Below are positions 27,711-37,040 of a stretch of DNA of 64,000 nt, one piece after another. Positions within the stretch are counted from its first letter, which is position 1; the number at the start of each line of letters is the position of its first letter. The stretch lies in NCBI RefSeq assembly GCF_027923465.1, contig NZ_BRLB01000014.1:1-64000 (forward strand), written 5' to 3'. The position numbers and the translations under genes were made by a program. The notes below the pieces were generated by a model. The model was given only the letters and a program-made list of their open reading frames with translations, did not search any database and had not been told where the DNA came from. Source of the stretch: Vallitalea longa (GTDB lineage: Bacteria > Bacillota > Clostridia > Lachnospirales > Vallitaleaceae).

Positions 27711-28793
27711 ATGAACAGAGTTTTCAATTTTTCAGCAGGACCATCTATGCTTCCTTTAGAAGTGCTTGAAAAAGCTTCTAAAGAAATGACTAATTATGAT
27801 AATACGGGAATGTCAGTTATGGAGATGAGTCATAGATCCCCAGCATATCAAAACATCATAGATACAGCAGAGAAGACATTTAGGGAAATCATGAATATAC
27901 CAGATAATTATAAAGTGCTATTTCTACAAGGCGGAGCTTCAACACAATTTGCTATGATACCACTTAATCTATTCAACGGTACCAAAAAAGCAGATTATGT
28001 CAATACAGGTGCTTGGTCTAAGAAGGCTATAGCAGAAGCTAAAAAATATGGTGAAGTTAATGTTGTAGCTTCATCAGAAGACAAAACTTTTACATATATT
28101 CCAAAACTTGATAAAGATAGCTTTACAAAAGATGCAGATTATTTTCATATAACATCCAACAATACAATTTATGGAACCAAATTCAATGAATTACCTGATA
28201 CTGGAGATGTACCTATCGTAGCTGATATGTCATCAAATATATTATCTGAAGAAGTTGACGTAAGCAAATATGGAGTTATTTATGCTGGTGCACAGAAAAA
28301 TATGGGACCAGCTGGTGTTACAGTTGTTATTATTAGAGAAGATCTAATTGGTGATAGCATGGACATTACACCTACAATGCTTCAATATAAAACACATTCA
28401 GATAAAGGTTCCATGTTTAACACACCTCCAACCTACAGTATATATGTAGCTGGAATGGTTTTCGAGTGGGTTAAAAATATAGGTGGAATCAAAGCTATCC
28501 AAAAAAGAAATGAAGAGAAATCAAAATTAATCTATGATTATCTTGATAGTAGTGAATTATTCAAAGGAACAGTAGTAAAAGAAGATCGTTCATTAATGAA
28601 CATTCCATTTGTTTTACCTACAGATGAACTTAATGCTAAATTCATAAAAGAAGCAGCAGAACAAGGTATGGTTAACTTAAAAGGCCATAGAACTGTTGGT
28701 GGTATGAGAGCTAGTATTTACAATGCAATGCCTGTTGAAGGTGTTAAGAAATTAGTTGAGTTTATGAAAAAATTTGAAGATGATAATAAATAA
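27711..28793 (+). CDS. serC: Phosphoserine aminotransferase
   Basis: 360 residues, a class V PLP aminotransferase. RVFNFSAGPSMLPLEVLEKA at the start, LFLQGGASTQFAMIPLN (about 70-86) and the PLP-lysine region YAGAQKNMGPAGVTVVI (lysine at about 197) are diagnostic. MSHRSP near 42 also fits. It converts 3-phosphohydroxypyruvate with glutamate to phosphoserine. serA follows 36 bases later, so the pair makes phosphoserine from 3-phosphoglycerate; no serB lies in the window. Confidence 0.97.
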   Translation: MNRVFNFSAGPSMLPLEVLEKASKEMTNYDNTGMSVMEMSHRSPAYQNIIDTAEKTFREIMNIPDNYKVLFLQGGASTQFAMIPLNLFNGTKKADYVNTGAWSKKAIAEAKKYGEVNVVASSEDKTFTYIPKLDKDSFTKDADYFHITSNNTIYGTKFNELPDTGDVPIVADMSSNILSEEVDVSKYGVIYAGAQKNMGPAGVTVVIIREDLIGDSMDITPTMLQYKTHSDKGSMFNTPPTYSIYVAGMVFEWVKNIGGIKAIQKRNEEKSKLIYDYLDSSELFKGTVVKEDRSLMNIPFVLPTDELNAKFIKEAAEQGMVNLKGHRTVGGMRASIYNAMPVEGVKKLVEFMKKFEDDNK

Positions 28794-28829
28794 ATTTTTA
28801 TCTATTATAATAGGAAGGGACTGAATACA

Positions 28830-29993
28830 ATGTACAAGATTAAGACTCTCAATAATATTGCAAAAGAAGGCCTTGAATTATTTAGTGACAGATTTGAAAT
28901 AGTTGATGATAAAGACGTTAACGGTATATTGCTAAGAAGCTATAAAATGCATGATATGGAATTGCCTAGTAGTTTAGAAGCTGTTGGACGTGCAGGTGCA
29001 GGTGTTAATAATATACCAATCGATAAATGTTCAGAAAAAGGTATAGTAGTATTTAATACGCCAGGTGCTAATGCTAATGCAGTCAAAGAATTGGTTATGG
29101 CAGGTCTATTGTTAGCATCAAGAAATATTGTTGGAGCTATTGATTGGGCTAAGACTTTAAAGGATAAAGGTGATGAAGTACCGAAACTCGTGGAAGCTGG
29201 TAAGTCTAATTTTGTTGGACCTGAAATCAAAGGCAAAACTTTGGGTGTAATAGGATTAGGTGCTATTGGTGTTTTGGTTGCTAATGCAGCAGAAGCTCTA
29301 GGTATGAAAGTATTAGGATATGATCCATTCATATCAGTTGAGTCCGCTTGGGAACTAGATCATAATATCAAAAAATCAGATACTCTTGATGATTTATTCA
29401 TGAATTCAGATTACATCAGTATACATGTACCTCTTATGGATAATACAAAAGGTATGATTAATGATGAAAATATCTCTTTAATGAAAGATGGAGTAAGATT
29501 ACTCAATTTCTCTAGAGCTGGTTTATGTGATGATAGTTCATTGGAAAAAGCATTAGAATCTGGTAAGATCGCTAGATACATAACTGATTTCCCATATGAT
29601 AAAGTTCTCAACATGAAGAATGTTATATGCATACCTCATCTTGGAGCATCAACACCTGAATCAGAAATCAATTGTGCTGTTATGGCGGTTAATGAAGTAA
29701 AAGATTATATTGAAAATGGTAATATAACTAATTCAGTCAATTATCCTGAATGTAATATGGGAGTATGTCATGCAACATCAAGAATCGCAGTAAATCATAA
29801 AAATATTCCATATATGGTTAGTAATATTACAACTGCTTTGGCATCAAAAAATATTAACATCATTGATATGATCAATAAAAGCAAAAAAGATTGGGCATAT
29901 ACTTTGATTGATGTAGAAAGCAAGATTACAAGTGAGATTGTGGATGAATTAAAAGCTATCGATGGAATCGTTAAAGTAAGGGTCATAAAATAA
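28830..29993 (+). CDS. serA: D-3-phosphoglycerate dehydrogenase
   Basis: 387 residues of the D-isomer-specific 2-hydroxyacid dehydrogenase family. The NAD loop LGVIGLGAIGVLVAN lies at about 136-150, the catalytic Arg region LLNFSRAGLCD at about 227, and the His region VICIPHLGASTPESE at about 265. A short C-terminal ACT domain (about 318-387, VSNITTALASKNINIIDMI) probably binds serine. It catalyses the first step of serine synthesis. AGGAAGGGACTG precedes the ATG. A degenerate copy of its last codons follows the stop. Confidence 0.96.
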   Translation: MYKIKTLNNIAKEGLELFSDRFEIVDDKDVNGILLRSYKMHDMELPSSLEAVGRAGAGVNNIPIDKCSEKGIVVFNTPGANANAVKELVMAGLLLASRNIVGAIDWAKTLKDKGDEVPKLVEAGKSNFVGPEIKGKTLGVIGLGAIGVLVANAAEALGMKVLGYDPFISVESAWELDHNIKKSDTLDDLFMNSDYISIHVPLMDNTKGMINDENISLMKDGVRLLNFSRAGLCDDSSLEKALESGKIARYITDFPYDKVLNMKNVICIPHLGASTPESEINCAVMAVNEVKDYIENGNITNSVNYPECNMGVCHATSRIAVNHKNIPYMVSNITTALASKNINIIDMINKSKKDWAYTLIDVESKITSEIVDELKAIDGIVKVRVIK

Positions 29994-30031
29994 TCAATGG
30001 AATAGTTGAAATTAGAATTATAAAATAATGA
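29962..30031 (+). repeat. Degenerate 35-bp tandem duplication of the serA 3' end
   Basis: 29962-29996 and 29997-30031 match at about 27 of 35 positions. The first encodes GIVKVRVIK-stop, the true serA end. The second, in another frame, would encode GIVEIRIIK-stop. The differences are mostly conservative at protein level. Confidence 0.6.
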
Positions 30032-30037
30032 ATATAG

Positions 30038-30087
30038 GAACTATAATATATGAAGTGATTGTTTTTTATATTATAGTTCTTTATTTT
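30038..30087 (+). terminator. Terminator/attenuator between serA and the DUF1015 gene
   Basis: GAACTATAATATA (30038-30050) pairs perfectly with TATATTATAGTTC (30067-30079), followed by TTTATTTT. The tail directly abuts the AGGAG of the next gene, so the hairpin could modulate rather than fully stop expression. Confidence 0.7.
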
Positions 30088-30100
30088 AGGAGTGAAGAAA

Positions 30101-31345
30101 ATGGCAGTAATCAGACCATTTCCAGGTATCAGACCTGCTGATAGGTATGTAGAAGATATAGCTGCGTTACCATATGATGTTTATAATAGACAAGAAGCTA
30201 CGAAAGAGGTTGAAGGAAAGCCTTACTCTTTTCTTAGAATAGATAGAGCGGAAGTTGAACTGAACTCTGATATTGATATCTATGATAAAAAAGTTTATGA
30301 ACATGCTAGAGAAAAGTTTGATGAGTTTATTAATAAAGGTTATTTTATTCAAGATAAGAAACCACTATTGTATTTGTATCAACTTGAGATGAATGGTAGG
30401 AAACAATTAGGAATCGTAACATGTACATCAGTAGATGATTATTTGAATAATAAAATCAAAAAACATGAATTGACTAGGGAAGTTAAAGAGCAAGATAGGA
30501 TTAATCATGTTGACTATCTAGATGCTAATACAGGACCTATTTTCTTGACATACAAATCCAAAGAAAAAATAAACACTATTATTAATGATTTTGTTATCAA
30601 TAATGAACCAGTTCATGATTTTAGATCTGATGATAACATTGGACATAAAATTTGGGTAATAGAAGATGATAATCTCATTGAATCATTGGTTGGGTATTTT
30701 AAACAGATTGATAGCTTTTATATTGCTGATGGACATCATAGAGCAGCATCAGCTGTTAAGGTAGCACTAAAGAGACGTAAGGATAATCCAAATTATAATG
30801 GTAATGAAGAATTTAATTATTTCTTGTCAGTTATATTTCCAGATGACCAATTATATATAATGGATTATAATAGAGTTGTTAAGGATTTGAACAATCTAAG
30901 TGTCGAAGATTTCATTAATGAAGTTGAAGAGAATTTTATTGTTGAAAAGATTGGCTTAAAACCTTTCAAACCAACTGAAAAATATAGTTTCGGTATGTAT
31001 GTAGATGGTGATTGGTATAAACTTACAGCAAAGGAAGGGTTAAGATTAATTAATGATCCTGTTTTAAGCCTTGATGTCTCTATTCTCTATGATTATCTGT
31101 TGCAACCTATACTTGGTATAGCTGATGTTAGAGTAGATAAAAGAATAGATTTTGTTGGGGGAATTAGGGGACTGGATGAACTTAAGAGAAGAGCTGATAC
31201 CGATATGGAAATAGCATTCTCCATGTATCCTACTAAGATAGAAGAACTTATAAATATAGCTGATGCAGGCAAATTGATGCCTCCAAAATCAACATGGTTC
31301 GAACCTAAGCTACGAAGTGGCTTATTCATTCATAAATTAAATTAA
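30101..31345 (+). CDS. DUF1015 family protein
   Basis: About 414 residues. The start AVIRPFPGIRPADRYVEDIAALPYDVYN and the central FYIADGHHRAASAVKVA (about 210) are hallmarks of DUF1015, a family with a conserved HHR motif and no established function. The family often sits beside serC and serA in Clostridia, as here, suggesting a tie to serine or phosphohydroxypyruvate metabolism; that is inference from context. ATG 30101 has AGGAG 8 bases upstream; GTG 30092 overlaps that site and is rejected. Confidence 0.9.
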   Translation: MAVIRPFPGIRPADRYVEDIAALPYDVYNRQEATKEVEGKPYSFLRIDRAEVELNSDIDIYDKKVYEHAREKFDEFINKGYFIQDKKPLLYLYQLEMNGRKQLGIVTCTSVDDYLNNKIKKHELTREVKEQDRINHVDYLDANTGPIFLTYKSKEKINTIINDFVINNEPVHDFRSDDNIGHKIWVIEDDNLIESLVGYFKQIDSFYIADGHHRAASAVKVALKRRKDNPNYNGNEEFNYFLSVIFPDDQLYIMDYNRVVKDLNNLSVEDFINEVEENFIVEKIGLKPFKPTEKYSFGMYVDGDWYKLTAKEGLRLINDPVLSLDVSILYDYLLQPILGIADVRVDKRIDFVGGIRGLDELKRRADTDMEIAFSMYPTKIEELINIADAGKLMPPKSTWFEPKLRSGLFIHKLN

Positions 31346-31373
31346 TAATTACATATGGATTTTTATGTGTTAT

Positions 31374-31409
31374 AATCAGTATACATTGTGTGTACTGATT
31401 TTTATTTTT
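31374..31409 (+). terminator. Terminator after the DUF1015 gene
   Basis: AATCAGTATACA pairs with TGTGTACTGATT (one wobble) around a 3-base loop, then TTTATTTTTG. Confidence 0.82.
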
Positions 31410-31562
31410 GTTATAAAAATGAAAATAATCTTTTGATTTTATGAATAAGTCCTTTAATAATTTAACAATATTTATTGTTTATTTATATATTTAACAGTTT
31501 GTTCATAAAATTTTTTTGATAGTATGATATAATAATAACAATTTTAAGGAGGGAGTTTAACT

Positions 31563-32615
31563 ATGAGTGATAACTTTAATAGTAATAAAGACGACGTCAT
31601 AAACATTAAATTTAACAAAATAAAGAAAAACACTAAATTGTTGATTACTATAGGTGTAATAATTGCTTTAGCAGCTATTTTACTAGCTAATTGTTTTTAC
31701 ATGGTAGATAATAGGGAATCAGCAGTTATACTAAGATTTGGAGAGTTTGAGCAAGTTGTTGACACTGCAGGTATACATTTAAAAGTACCTATTGCAGATA
31801 CAGTTAGAAAGGTACCAACAGAAAAAGTATTCAAAATGGAATATGGATTCAAAACAGCTCAAGAAGGGACAAAAACTACTAATCCAGAATATGCAATTCA
31901 AAATGATGAAGGAAGAGTTATTGTTGATGGAGCCAATAATAATGCATCATTAGTAATGCTTAATCTTGTTATTCAATATAAAATAGATAATTCAAGAAAT
32001 TATTTATTTAAAGTAGACGATGTGGAAGGTACATTACGTTTAGCTCTTGAAGATGTAGTTAGAAATAGCTACCAAAAGTTTACATTAGATGATGCCAGAA
32101 CTAATAAAGGAGCAATTGATGATGTTATTTTCCCAGAGCTGCAACAAAAATTAAGAGATTATGAGGCCGGAATTTTAATAAAAGCAGTAGAGACACAAAA
32201 TGTTGAGCTATTACCTGCTGTAGCAGAAGCTTATAGGCAAAAAGAAAATTCTAACCAATATAAGAAGAGTAAGTTAGAAGAAGCTGAAAAATATAATAAT
32301 ACAGTAATTCCTCAAGCTGAAGCAGAAGCACAAGAAATAGAACAAGAAGCTTTTGGATATAAAGCAGAAGTTATTGCTAATGCTAAAGCTGCAGTGGCTG
32401 AATTTGAAGCACTGTATGGAGAATATAAGCTTAATCCTTCTATTGTAAAAGAAAAATATTATATTGAGTCAATGCGAGAATTTATAACTAACAATAATAT
32501 TATAATGGATATTACCAATGATTCTAATATATATAAATTCTATAACCTAGAAAATGATGAAGTCGTTAAACAGCAAATAAGTTCTAAAGAACAGACAAGT
32601 TCTAAAGATAATTAG
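31563..32615 (+). CDS. hflK: HflK-type SPFH/band-7 membrane protein
   Basis: 350 residues. Residues 22-48 form a membrane anchor (LLITIGVIIALAAILLANCF). An SPFH/band-7 domain covers about 50-225 (NRESAVILRFGEFEQVVDTAGIHLKVP), then a long Glu/Ala-rich coiled coil (about 225-300). HflK with HflC forms large membrane ring complexes that modulate the FtsH protease. The paired gene follows three bases after the stop. The ribosome site AAGGAGGG is very strong. Upstream, TATAAT at 31528-31533 could be a -10 box, but no convincing -35 fits. Confidence 0.9.
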   Translation: MSDNFNSNKDDVINIKFNKIKKNTKLLITIGVIIALAAILLANCFYMVDNRESAVILRFGEFEQVVDTAGIHLKVPIADTVRKVPTEKVFKMEYGFKTAQEGTKTTNPEYAIQNDEGRVIVDGANNNASLVMLNLVIQYKIDNSRNYLFKVDDVEGTLRLALEDVVRNSYQKFTLDDARTNKGAIDDVIFPELQQKLRDYEAGILIKAVETQNVELLPAVAEAYRQKENSNQYKKSKLEEAEKYNNTVIPQAEAEAQEIEQEAFGYKAEVIANAKAAVAEFEALYGEYKLNPSIVKEKYYIESMREFITNNNIIMDITNDSNIYKFYNLENDEVVKQQISSKEQTSSKDN

Positions 32616-32627
32616 GGGGTGCTGAAT

Positions 32628-33557
32628 ATGAAGAAAAAACATATTGTTGCATTGATATTAGTGGTTGTAGGGATAATATTAATATCTTCAAGTGCATATA
32701 TAATTAATGAAGATCAGGTAGCTGTAATTAAACAATTTGGTGAAATTAAGTCTACTATTATTAGCAACAAAGATTATGATAAAGTTAAACAGAATTTGTT
32801 AGATAATAAGCAATCCACTATTAATGTTATAAGAAGTAAAGGGTTACATTTTAAAGTACCATTTTTGCAAACAGTAGAGAAATATGATTCAAAGAATCTT
32901 ACTTATACTTCACGTTCAGAAAAGATTAATACTAAAGATAGTAGATTTATAGATATTCAAATGTATGCACAATATAGAATAATGGACCCTGTCAAATTCA
33001 ATGAATCTGTTATTGATGAAAACGGAGCCAATTCAGTTATGGACCAGAGACTTTATCCTGTTGTTATTCAATCAGTAAATAAATTAGTATTTAATGAATT
33101 TTTTGAGAGTGAAATACTTGAGTCTTATATAACTAAAGAATTAGATGAACTTAATCCAAAATTCCTCAAAGAGTTTGGTGTGTATGTAACAGATGTAGGT
33201 GTTCATAGAAGAACTTTCCCTAAAGATAATATTGAAAGTATTGAAAGTAAAATGACAATGCAGATAGAAAAGGAAAGCGAGAAACTTATTGCTGAAGGAG
33301 ATTCTTCTTATAAAATAGCGAAAGCTAATACAGATCGTCAAAAAAGAGAAATTGTTGCTAAAGCAACTGAAACAGCAGCAATAACTAAAGCAGATGGAGA
33401 TGCAGAAGCAATTAAAATCTACAAAGAGTCTCTTAATAAAGATTTGGAGTTCTATAAGTTCATTCAAAGAATGGATGTCTACAAGAACTTAAATGATACT
33501 ACTATTTTCTTAGATAAAAACAATGATTTGTTAGATTATATTAATGGATATCAGTAA
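32628..33557 (+). CDS. hflC: HflC-type SPFH/band-7 membrane protein
   Basis: 309 residues: one N-terminal membrane segment (HIVALILVVVGIILISSSAYI), then the SPFH domain (NEDQVAVIKQFGEIKS..., KGLHFKVPFLQTVEKYDS) and an Ala/Glu-rich helical stretch with AKATETAAITKADGDAEAI, the usual HflC ending. It pairs with the preceding HflK in a membrane complex. ATG 32628 is chosen because AGGGGGT sits 7 bases upstream; GTG 32619 overlaps that site. A strong terminator follows, so hflK-hflC form a two-gene unit. Confidence 0.9.
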   Translation: MKKKHIVALILVVVGIILISSSAYIINEDQVAVIKQFGEIKSTIISNKDYDKVKQNLLDNKQSTINVIRSKGLHFKVPFLQTVEKYDSKNLTYTSRSEKINTKDSRFIDIQMYAQYRIMDPVKFNESVIDENGANSVMDQRLYPVVIQSVNKLVFNEFFESEILESYITKELDELNPKFLKEFGVYVTDVGVHRRTFPKDNIESIESKMTMQIEKESEKLIAEGDSSYKIAKANTDRQKREIVAKATETAAITKADGDAEAIKIYKESLNKDLEFYKFIQRMDVYKNLNDTTIFLDKNNDLLDYINGYQ

Positions 33558-33567
33558 ATAAGTGTAT

Positions 33568-33610
33568 AAGCCAGTAATGATTAAATATCATTTACTGGCT
33601 TTATTTTTTT
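33568..33610 (+). terminator. Terminator after hflC
   Basis: AAGCCAGTAATGAT pairs with ATCATTTACTGGCTT, with one bulged base, then TATTTTTTT. The next 286 bases hold no gene that I can support. Confidence 0.9.
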
Positions 33611-33896
33611 GTGGATTTTAACAGTAAATAATTATGCTTATAGTTATATTATGTGTAATCTCGAATATTTTTCACTTAACGATTTTATAGTAGATATGGC
33701 TATTTATTCTGAGATAATATATCGCATTCAATTAAACCTTTTGTTATTGAAATAGAATCAATAATATATTCTTTGTCAATACTATAAAAAGTATATTTAT
33801 TGGTATAAATAATAAAAACAGTCATATAATGAATTTTGATTAGTAATCTATATGGGGTTAACTAATGGTAATATAAAAAGTGATAGGGTGGTATAC

Positions 33897-36086
33897 ATGA
33901 AAGACTATATAAATATAGATGAACTGAATATTCTTATTAATTCTGATCATAGAGATCCACATCATATTCTAGGAATTCACCAATACAAAAATAAATACTA
34001 CATTAATGTATTTTGGCCATATGCCAAGGAAGTATTTTTAGTAAATAAAAGTAATAATCATAAAGTGAAAATGGATAAAATACATGAAGAAGGTTTTTAC
34101 ACTATAGTCATAAATAAAAAGATTGATTATAAATTACTTATGGTAAACGAAGAAGGAAATAGATGGGAGATGGAAGATCCATATAGATATGATAATAGAA
34201 TGATAAGTGATGTAGATCTCTATCTTTTTGGGCAAGGTAATCATTATGAGATATATAATAAGTTAGGTGCACATACCGTTGAGCTTGAAAGTATAAAAGG
34301 TGTTAGATTTGCTGTATGGGCTCCAAATGCTGTGAGAGTTAGTGTTATAGGTGATTTTAACCACTGGGATGGAAGAATCAATCAAATGAGGGAGCTCGGC
34401 AATTCGGGAATATATGAAATATTCATCCCATCATTAGTTGTGGGCGAAAAATATAAATATGAAATAAAAACAAAAGAAAGCTATTTATTAAAGAAAAGTG
34501 ACCCTTATGGTAATTATTCAGAACTTAGACCTAAGACAGCCTCTGTAATAGCTGATGTTGATTCATACAAATGGAATGATTCTGAATGGATGAAAAATAG
34601 AAAAAACGATAATCCTATTGACAAACCTATTTCTATATATGAAGTTCATCTTGGTTCATGGAGACGTAAAGATGACAATGGATTTTTAAGCTATAGAGAA
34701 TTATCTGACCAGTTGATTGAATATGTAAAAGACATGGGCTATACTCATATAGAGCTGTTACCAATATCAGAACACCCTTATGATGCTTCATGGGGATATC
34801 AAGTTATCGGATATTATGCTATCACTAGCAGGTTTGGAACTGTAGAGGATTTCATGTATCTAGTGGATTGTTGTCATGATAATAATATAGGCGTAATACT
34901 GGACTGGGTGCCAGCTCACTTTCCTAAAGATGAGCATGGACTTATTAGATTTGACGGTACTGCTTTATACGAACATGATGACCCAAAAAGAGGGGAACAT
35001 CCACATTGGGGTACTATGATATTCAATTACAGCAGAAATGAAGTTAGTAATTTCCTTATAGCTAATGCTTTATTTTGGTTTGATAAATTTCATATTGACG
35101 GGCTTAGAGTGGATGCTGTCGCATCAATGTTATATCTGGACTACGGAAAAGATTATGGTGAATGGATTCCTAACCAAGGTGGTGGAAGAGAAAATTATGA
35201 AGCAGTAGAATTCCTGAAACATCTTAATTCTATAGTGTATAGCAGATATCCGGGAATTATGATGATTGCAGAAGAATCTACGTCATGGACAGGAGTTTCC
35301 AGACCAACAAATCTTGGTGGACTTGGTTTCGGTATGAAATGGAATATGGGTTGGATGAACGATTGTCTGAGATATATGCAAAAAGAACCTATACACAGAA
35401 AATACCATCACAATGATTTGACTTTTAGTATGGTGTATGCTTATACGGAAAATTTTATCCTCGTATTATCACATGATGAAGTTGTGCATGGAAAAGGTTC
35501 TATGATCAATAAGATGCCAGGAGATTACTGGCAGAAATTTGCTAATTTAAGAGTTTTATATGGATTCATGTATGGTCATCCAGGAAAGAAACTTCAATTC
35601 ATGGGTAATGAGTTTGCTCAATTTGATGAATGGTCAGAAAGTAAAAGTCTCGATTGGCATTTGCTATTGTATGATAGTCATAAGAGGTTACAAGAATATA
35701 TTAGAGACCTAAACCATTTATATCGTGAGGAAAATGCTTTCTGGTATGATGATTTTACACAGAAAGGATTTGAATGGATCAATTGTTCTAATAATGAAGA
35801 AAGCATAATTACTTTCGTAAGAAAAGGAAATGAGAAAAAGAATACATTAATATTTGCTTGTAATTTTACACCAATTCCAAGAACTATGCATAGGATTGGT
35901 GTTCCATATAAAGGAACTTATAGAGAGGTTCTTAATAGTGATGATACTAAATATGGTGGTAGTGGTATAATAAATCAAGATAGTATGAATTCAATAAATA
36001 TGCAATGGGATGGAAGGGATCAATCCATTCACATTAAGATACCACCACTAGGGATATCTATATTAAAATATACAGGAATAAATTAA
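33897..36086 (+). CDS. glgB: 1,4-alpha-glucan branching enzyme (GH13)
   Basis: About 729 residues. An N-terminal domain and a carbohydrate-binding CBM48 (GVRFAVWAPNAVRVSVIGDFN at about 140-160) precede the GH13 barrel. Barrel motifs are DWVPAHFPKDEHGL (about 340), the nucleophile region DGLRVDAVASMLYLDY (about 400), the acid/base glutamate in MMIAEESTSW (about 460), and LSHDEVVHGKGS (about 525). It introduces alpha-1,6 branches into glycogen. ATG 33897 follows AGGGTGG; GTG/ATG 33852 upstream lacks a site. No other glycogen gene is within the window, which is unusual, since glg genes often cluster. Confidence 0.95.
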   Translation: MKDYINIDELNILINSDHRDPHHILGIHQYKNKYYINVFWPYAKEVFLVNKSNNHKVKMDKIHEEGFYTIVINKKIDYKLLMVNEEGNRWEMEDPYRYDNRMISDVDLYLFGQGNHYEIYNKLGAHTVELESIKGVRFAVWAPNAVRVSVIGDFNHWDGRINQMRELGNSGIYEIFIPSLVVGEKYKYEIKTKESYLLKKSDPYGNYSELRPKTASVIADVDSYKWNDSEWMKNRKNDNPIDKPISIYEVHLGSWRRKDDNGFLSYRELSDQLIEYVKDMGYTHIELLPISEHPYDASWGYQVIGYYAITSRFGTVEDFMYLVDCCHDNNIGVILDWVPAHFPKDEHGLIRFDGTALYEHDDPKRGEHPHWGTMIFNYSRNEVSNFLIANALFWFDKFHIDGLRVDAVASMLYLDYGKDYGEWIPNQGGGRENYEAVEFLKHLNSIVYSRYPGIMMIAEESTSWTGVSRPTNLGGLGFGMKWNMGWMNDCLRYMQKEPIHRKYHHNDLTFSMVYAYTENFILVLSHDEVVHGKGSMINKMPGDYWQKFANLRVLYGFMYGHPGKKLQFMGNEFAQFDEWSESKSLDWHLLLYDSHKRLQEYIRDLNHLYREENAFWYDDFTQKGFEWINCSNNEESIITFVRKGNEKKNTLIFACNFTPIPRTMHRIGVPYKGTYREVLNSDDTKYGGSGIINQDSMNSINMQWDGRDQSIHIKIPPLGISILKYTGIN

Positions 36087-36205
36087 AGTTAATTATAGTA
36101 TGTGTATGCAACGAAAATATCTGTTAAGAAATATAAACACAGTTGGTGATTCAACTGTTATAATATATACTATAAGTATTACTAATGAAAAGGGAGAGAG
36201 AATAT

Positions 36206-36431
36206 ATGGTAAGTAAAAAGATAAAATTATCAAAAGAAAAAGAGGCTATTATTATAGGGTCAAGAGTACTTTTTGGAAGAAAGAGATGAAGAATTAGGAG
36301 ATCTAGCTGCTATGCTCCTTATGGAATTTATTCTAGAAAAAATAGGACCGGAGATATATAATGAAGCTGTGAATGACTGTATAAAAGCAATGGGTGATAA
36401 AGTGGAAGAATTATATGCATTGGAAAAGTAA
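36206..36431 (+). pseudogene. Frameshifted DUF2164-family gene
   Basis: A good ribosome site (GGGAGAGAG) and ATG 36206 open a frame KKIKLSKEKEAIII that ends early at a TGA. Removing one G from the GGG run at about 36258-36260 restores a frame reading EYFLEERDEELGDLAAMLL, then EFILEKIGPEIYNEAV and a stop at 36429-36431. The repaired protein (about 75 residues) matches the DUF2164 pattern: a basic KIKLS start, YFxxERDEExGDLAA, and IGPxIYN. The function of the family is unknown. Either a recent frameshift or a sequencing error. Confidence 0.75.
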
Positions 36432-36539
36432 AGAAATAGCTGTTATTTGTTATTAGTACTCAAATGTATAATGGCTTATAAATACTAAATTTTAACATGA
36501 TAATATAATCATAAAAATTTATATTAGGAGAGTGTTAAA

Positions 36540-36650
36540 ATGAAAATAAAAAGATTCATATTGTTAATGATTATAGTTTGCTTAGTTGGTTGCCAAAAAT
36601 CTAATAAAGAAGCAATTATACTTGAATATAATGTTGATGAAAAAAAATAA
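36540..36650 (+). CDS. Micro-lipoprotein (36 residues)
   Basis: A strong site (TTAGGAGAG) precedes an ATG and a 36-codon frame: a basic start (MKIKR), a hydrophobic stretch, and a lipobox LVGC with cysteine near residue 18, followed by only 18 polar residues ending YNVDEKK. It could be a true tiny lipoprotein or the stump of a longer one. A strong terminator begins two bases after the stop, arguing that the short form is the functional end. Function unknown. Confidence 0.55.
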   Translation: MKIKRFILLMIIVCLVGCQKSNKEAIILEYNVDEKK

Positions 36651-36652
36651 AA

Positions 36653-36690
36653 AATGTTATATTGCCTTAACGGCAATATAACATTTTTTT
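36653..36690. terminator. Bidirectional terminator between convergent small genes
   Basis: AATGTTATATTGCC and GGCAATATAACATT form a perfect 14-bp stem with a 5-base loop, with A-run and T-run flanks on both sides. It serves the micro-lipoprotein gene (+) and the membrane peptide gene (-). A close relative of this hairpin recurs at 37733. Confidence 0.92.
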
Positions 36691-36883
36691 ATTTGATTTT
36701 TCTTAACCTATAGATGTTATAGCTTTTCATTAGATTTGATGAATCATATTTACTGTGCAATTCATTTCTTAGATTCCTCCATATTCTTCTCTTGCCAATA
36801 TAGAAGCTTATTCTATGTGTTATACAACAAGCTATAAATCCTAAACAAAAACCAGATAGAACATATAAAAAAGCATACATCAT
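36689..36883 (-). CDS. Small single-pass membrane protein, unknown
   Basis: 64 residues on the minus strand. Residues 3-22 (YAFLYVLSGFCLGFIACCIT) form one membrane segment; the rest is very basic (FYIGKRRIWRNLRNELHSKY...), predicting a cytoplasmic tail. The site GAAGGTGA precedes two tandem ATGs (36883 or 36880). The stop abuts a bidirectional terminator. No family recognised. Confidence 0.65.
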   Translation of the reverse strand: MMYAFLYVLSGFCLGFIACCITHRISFYIGKRRIWRNLRNELHSKYDSSNLMKSYNIYRLRKIK

Positions 36884-37040
36884 TTCACCTTCTATAGTTG
36901 ATAATATAGTTACTGCAAATGGTTATAATATATATTATAGAGCCAAAAAGACACTTTGTCAATAATGTATGTGCATTATAGACTCTTTGTGTTTACTATA
37001 GGCTTCATTCGTATTATCATTACCTAAAAGAGGTGGGACA

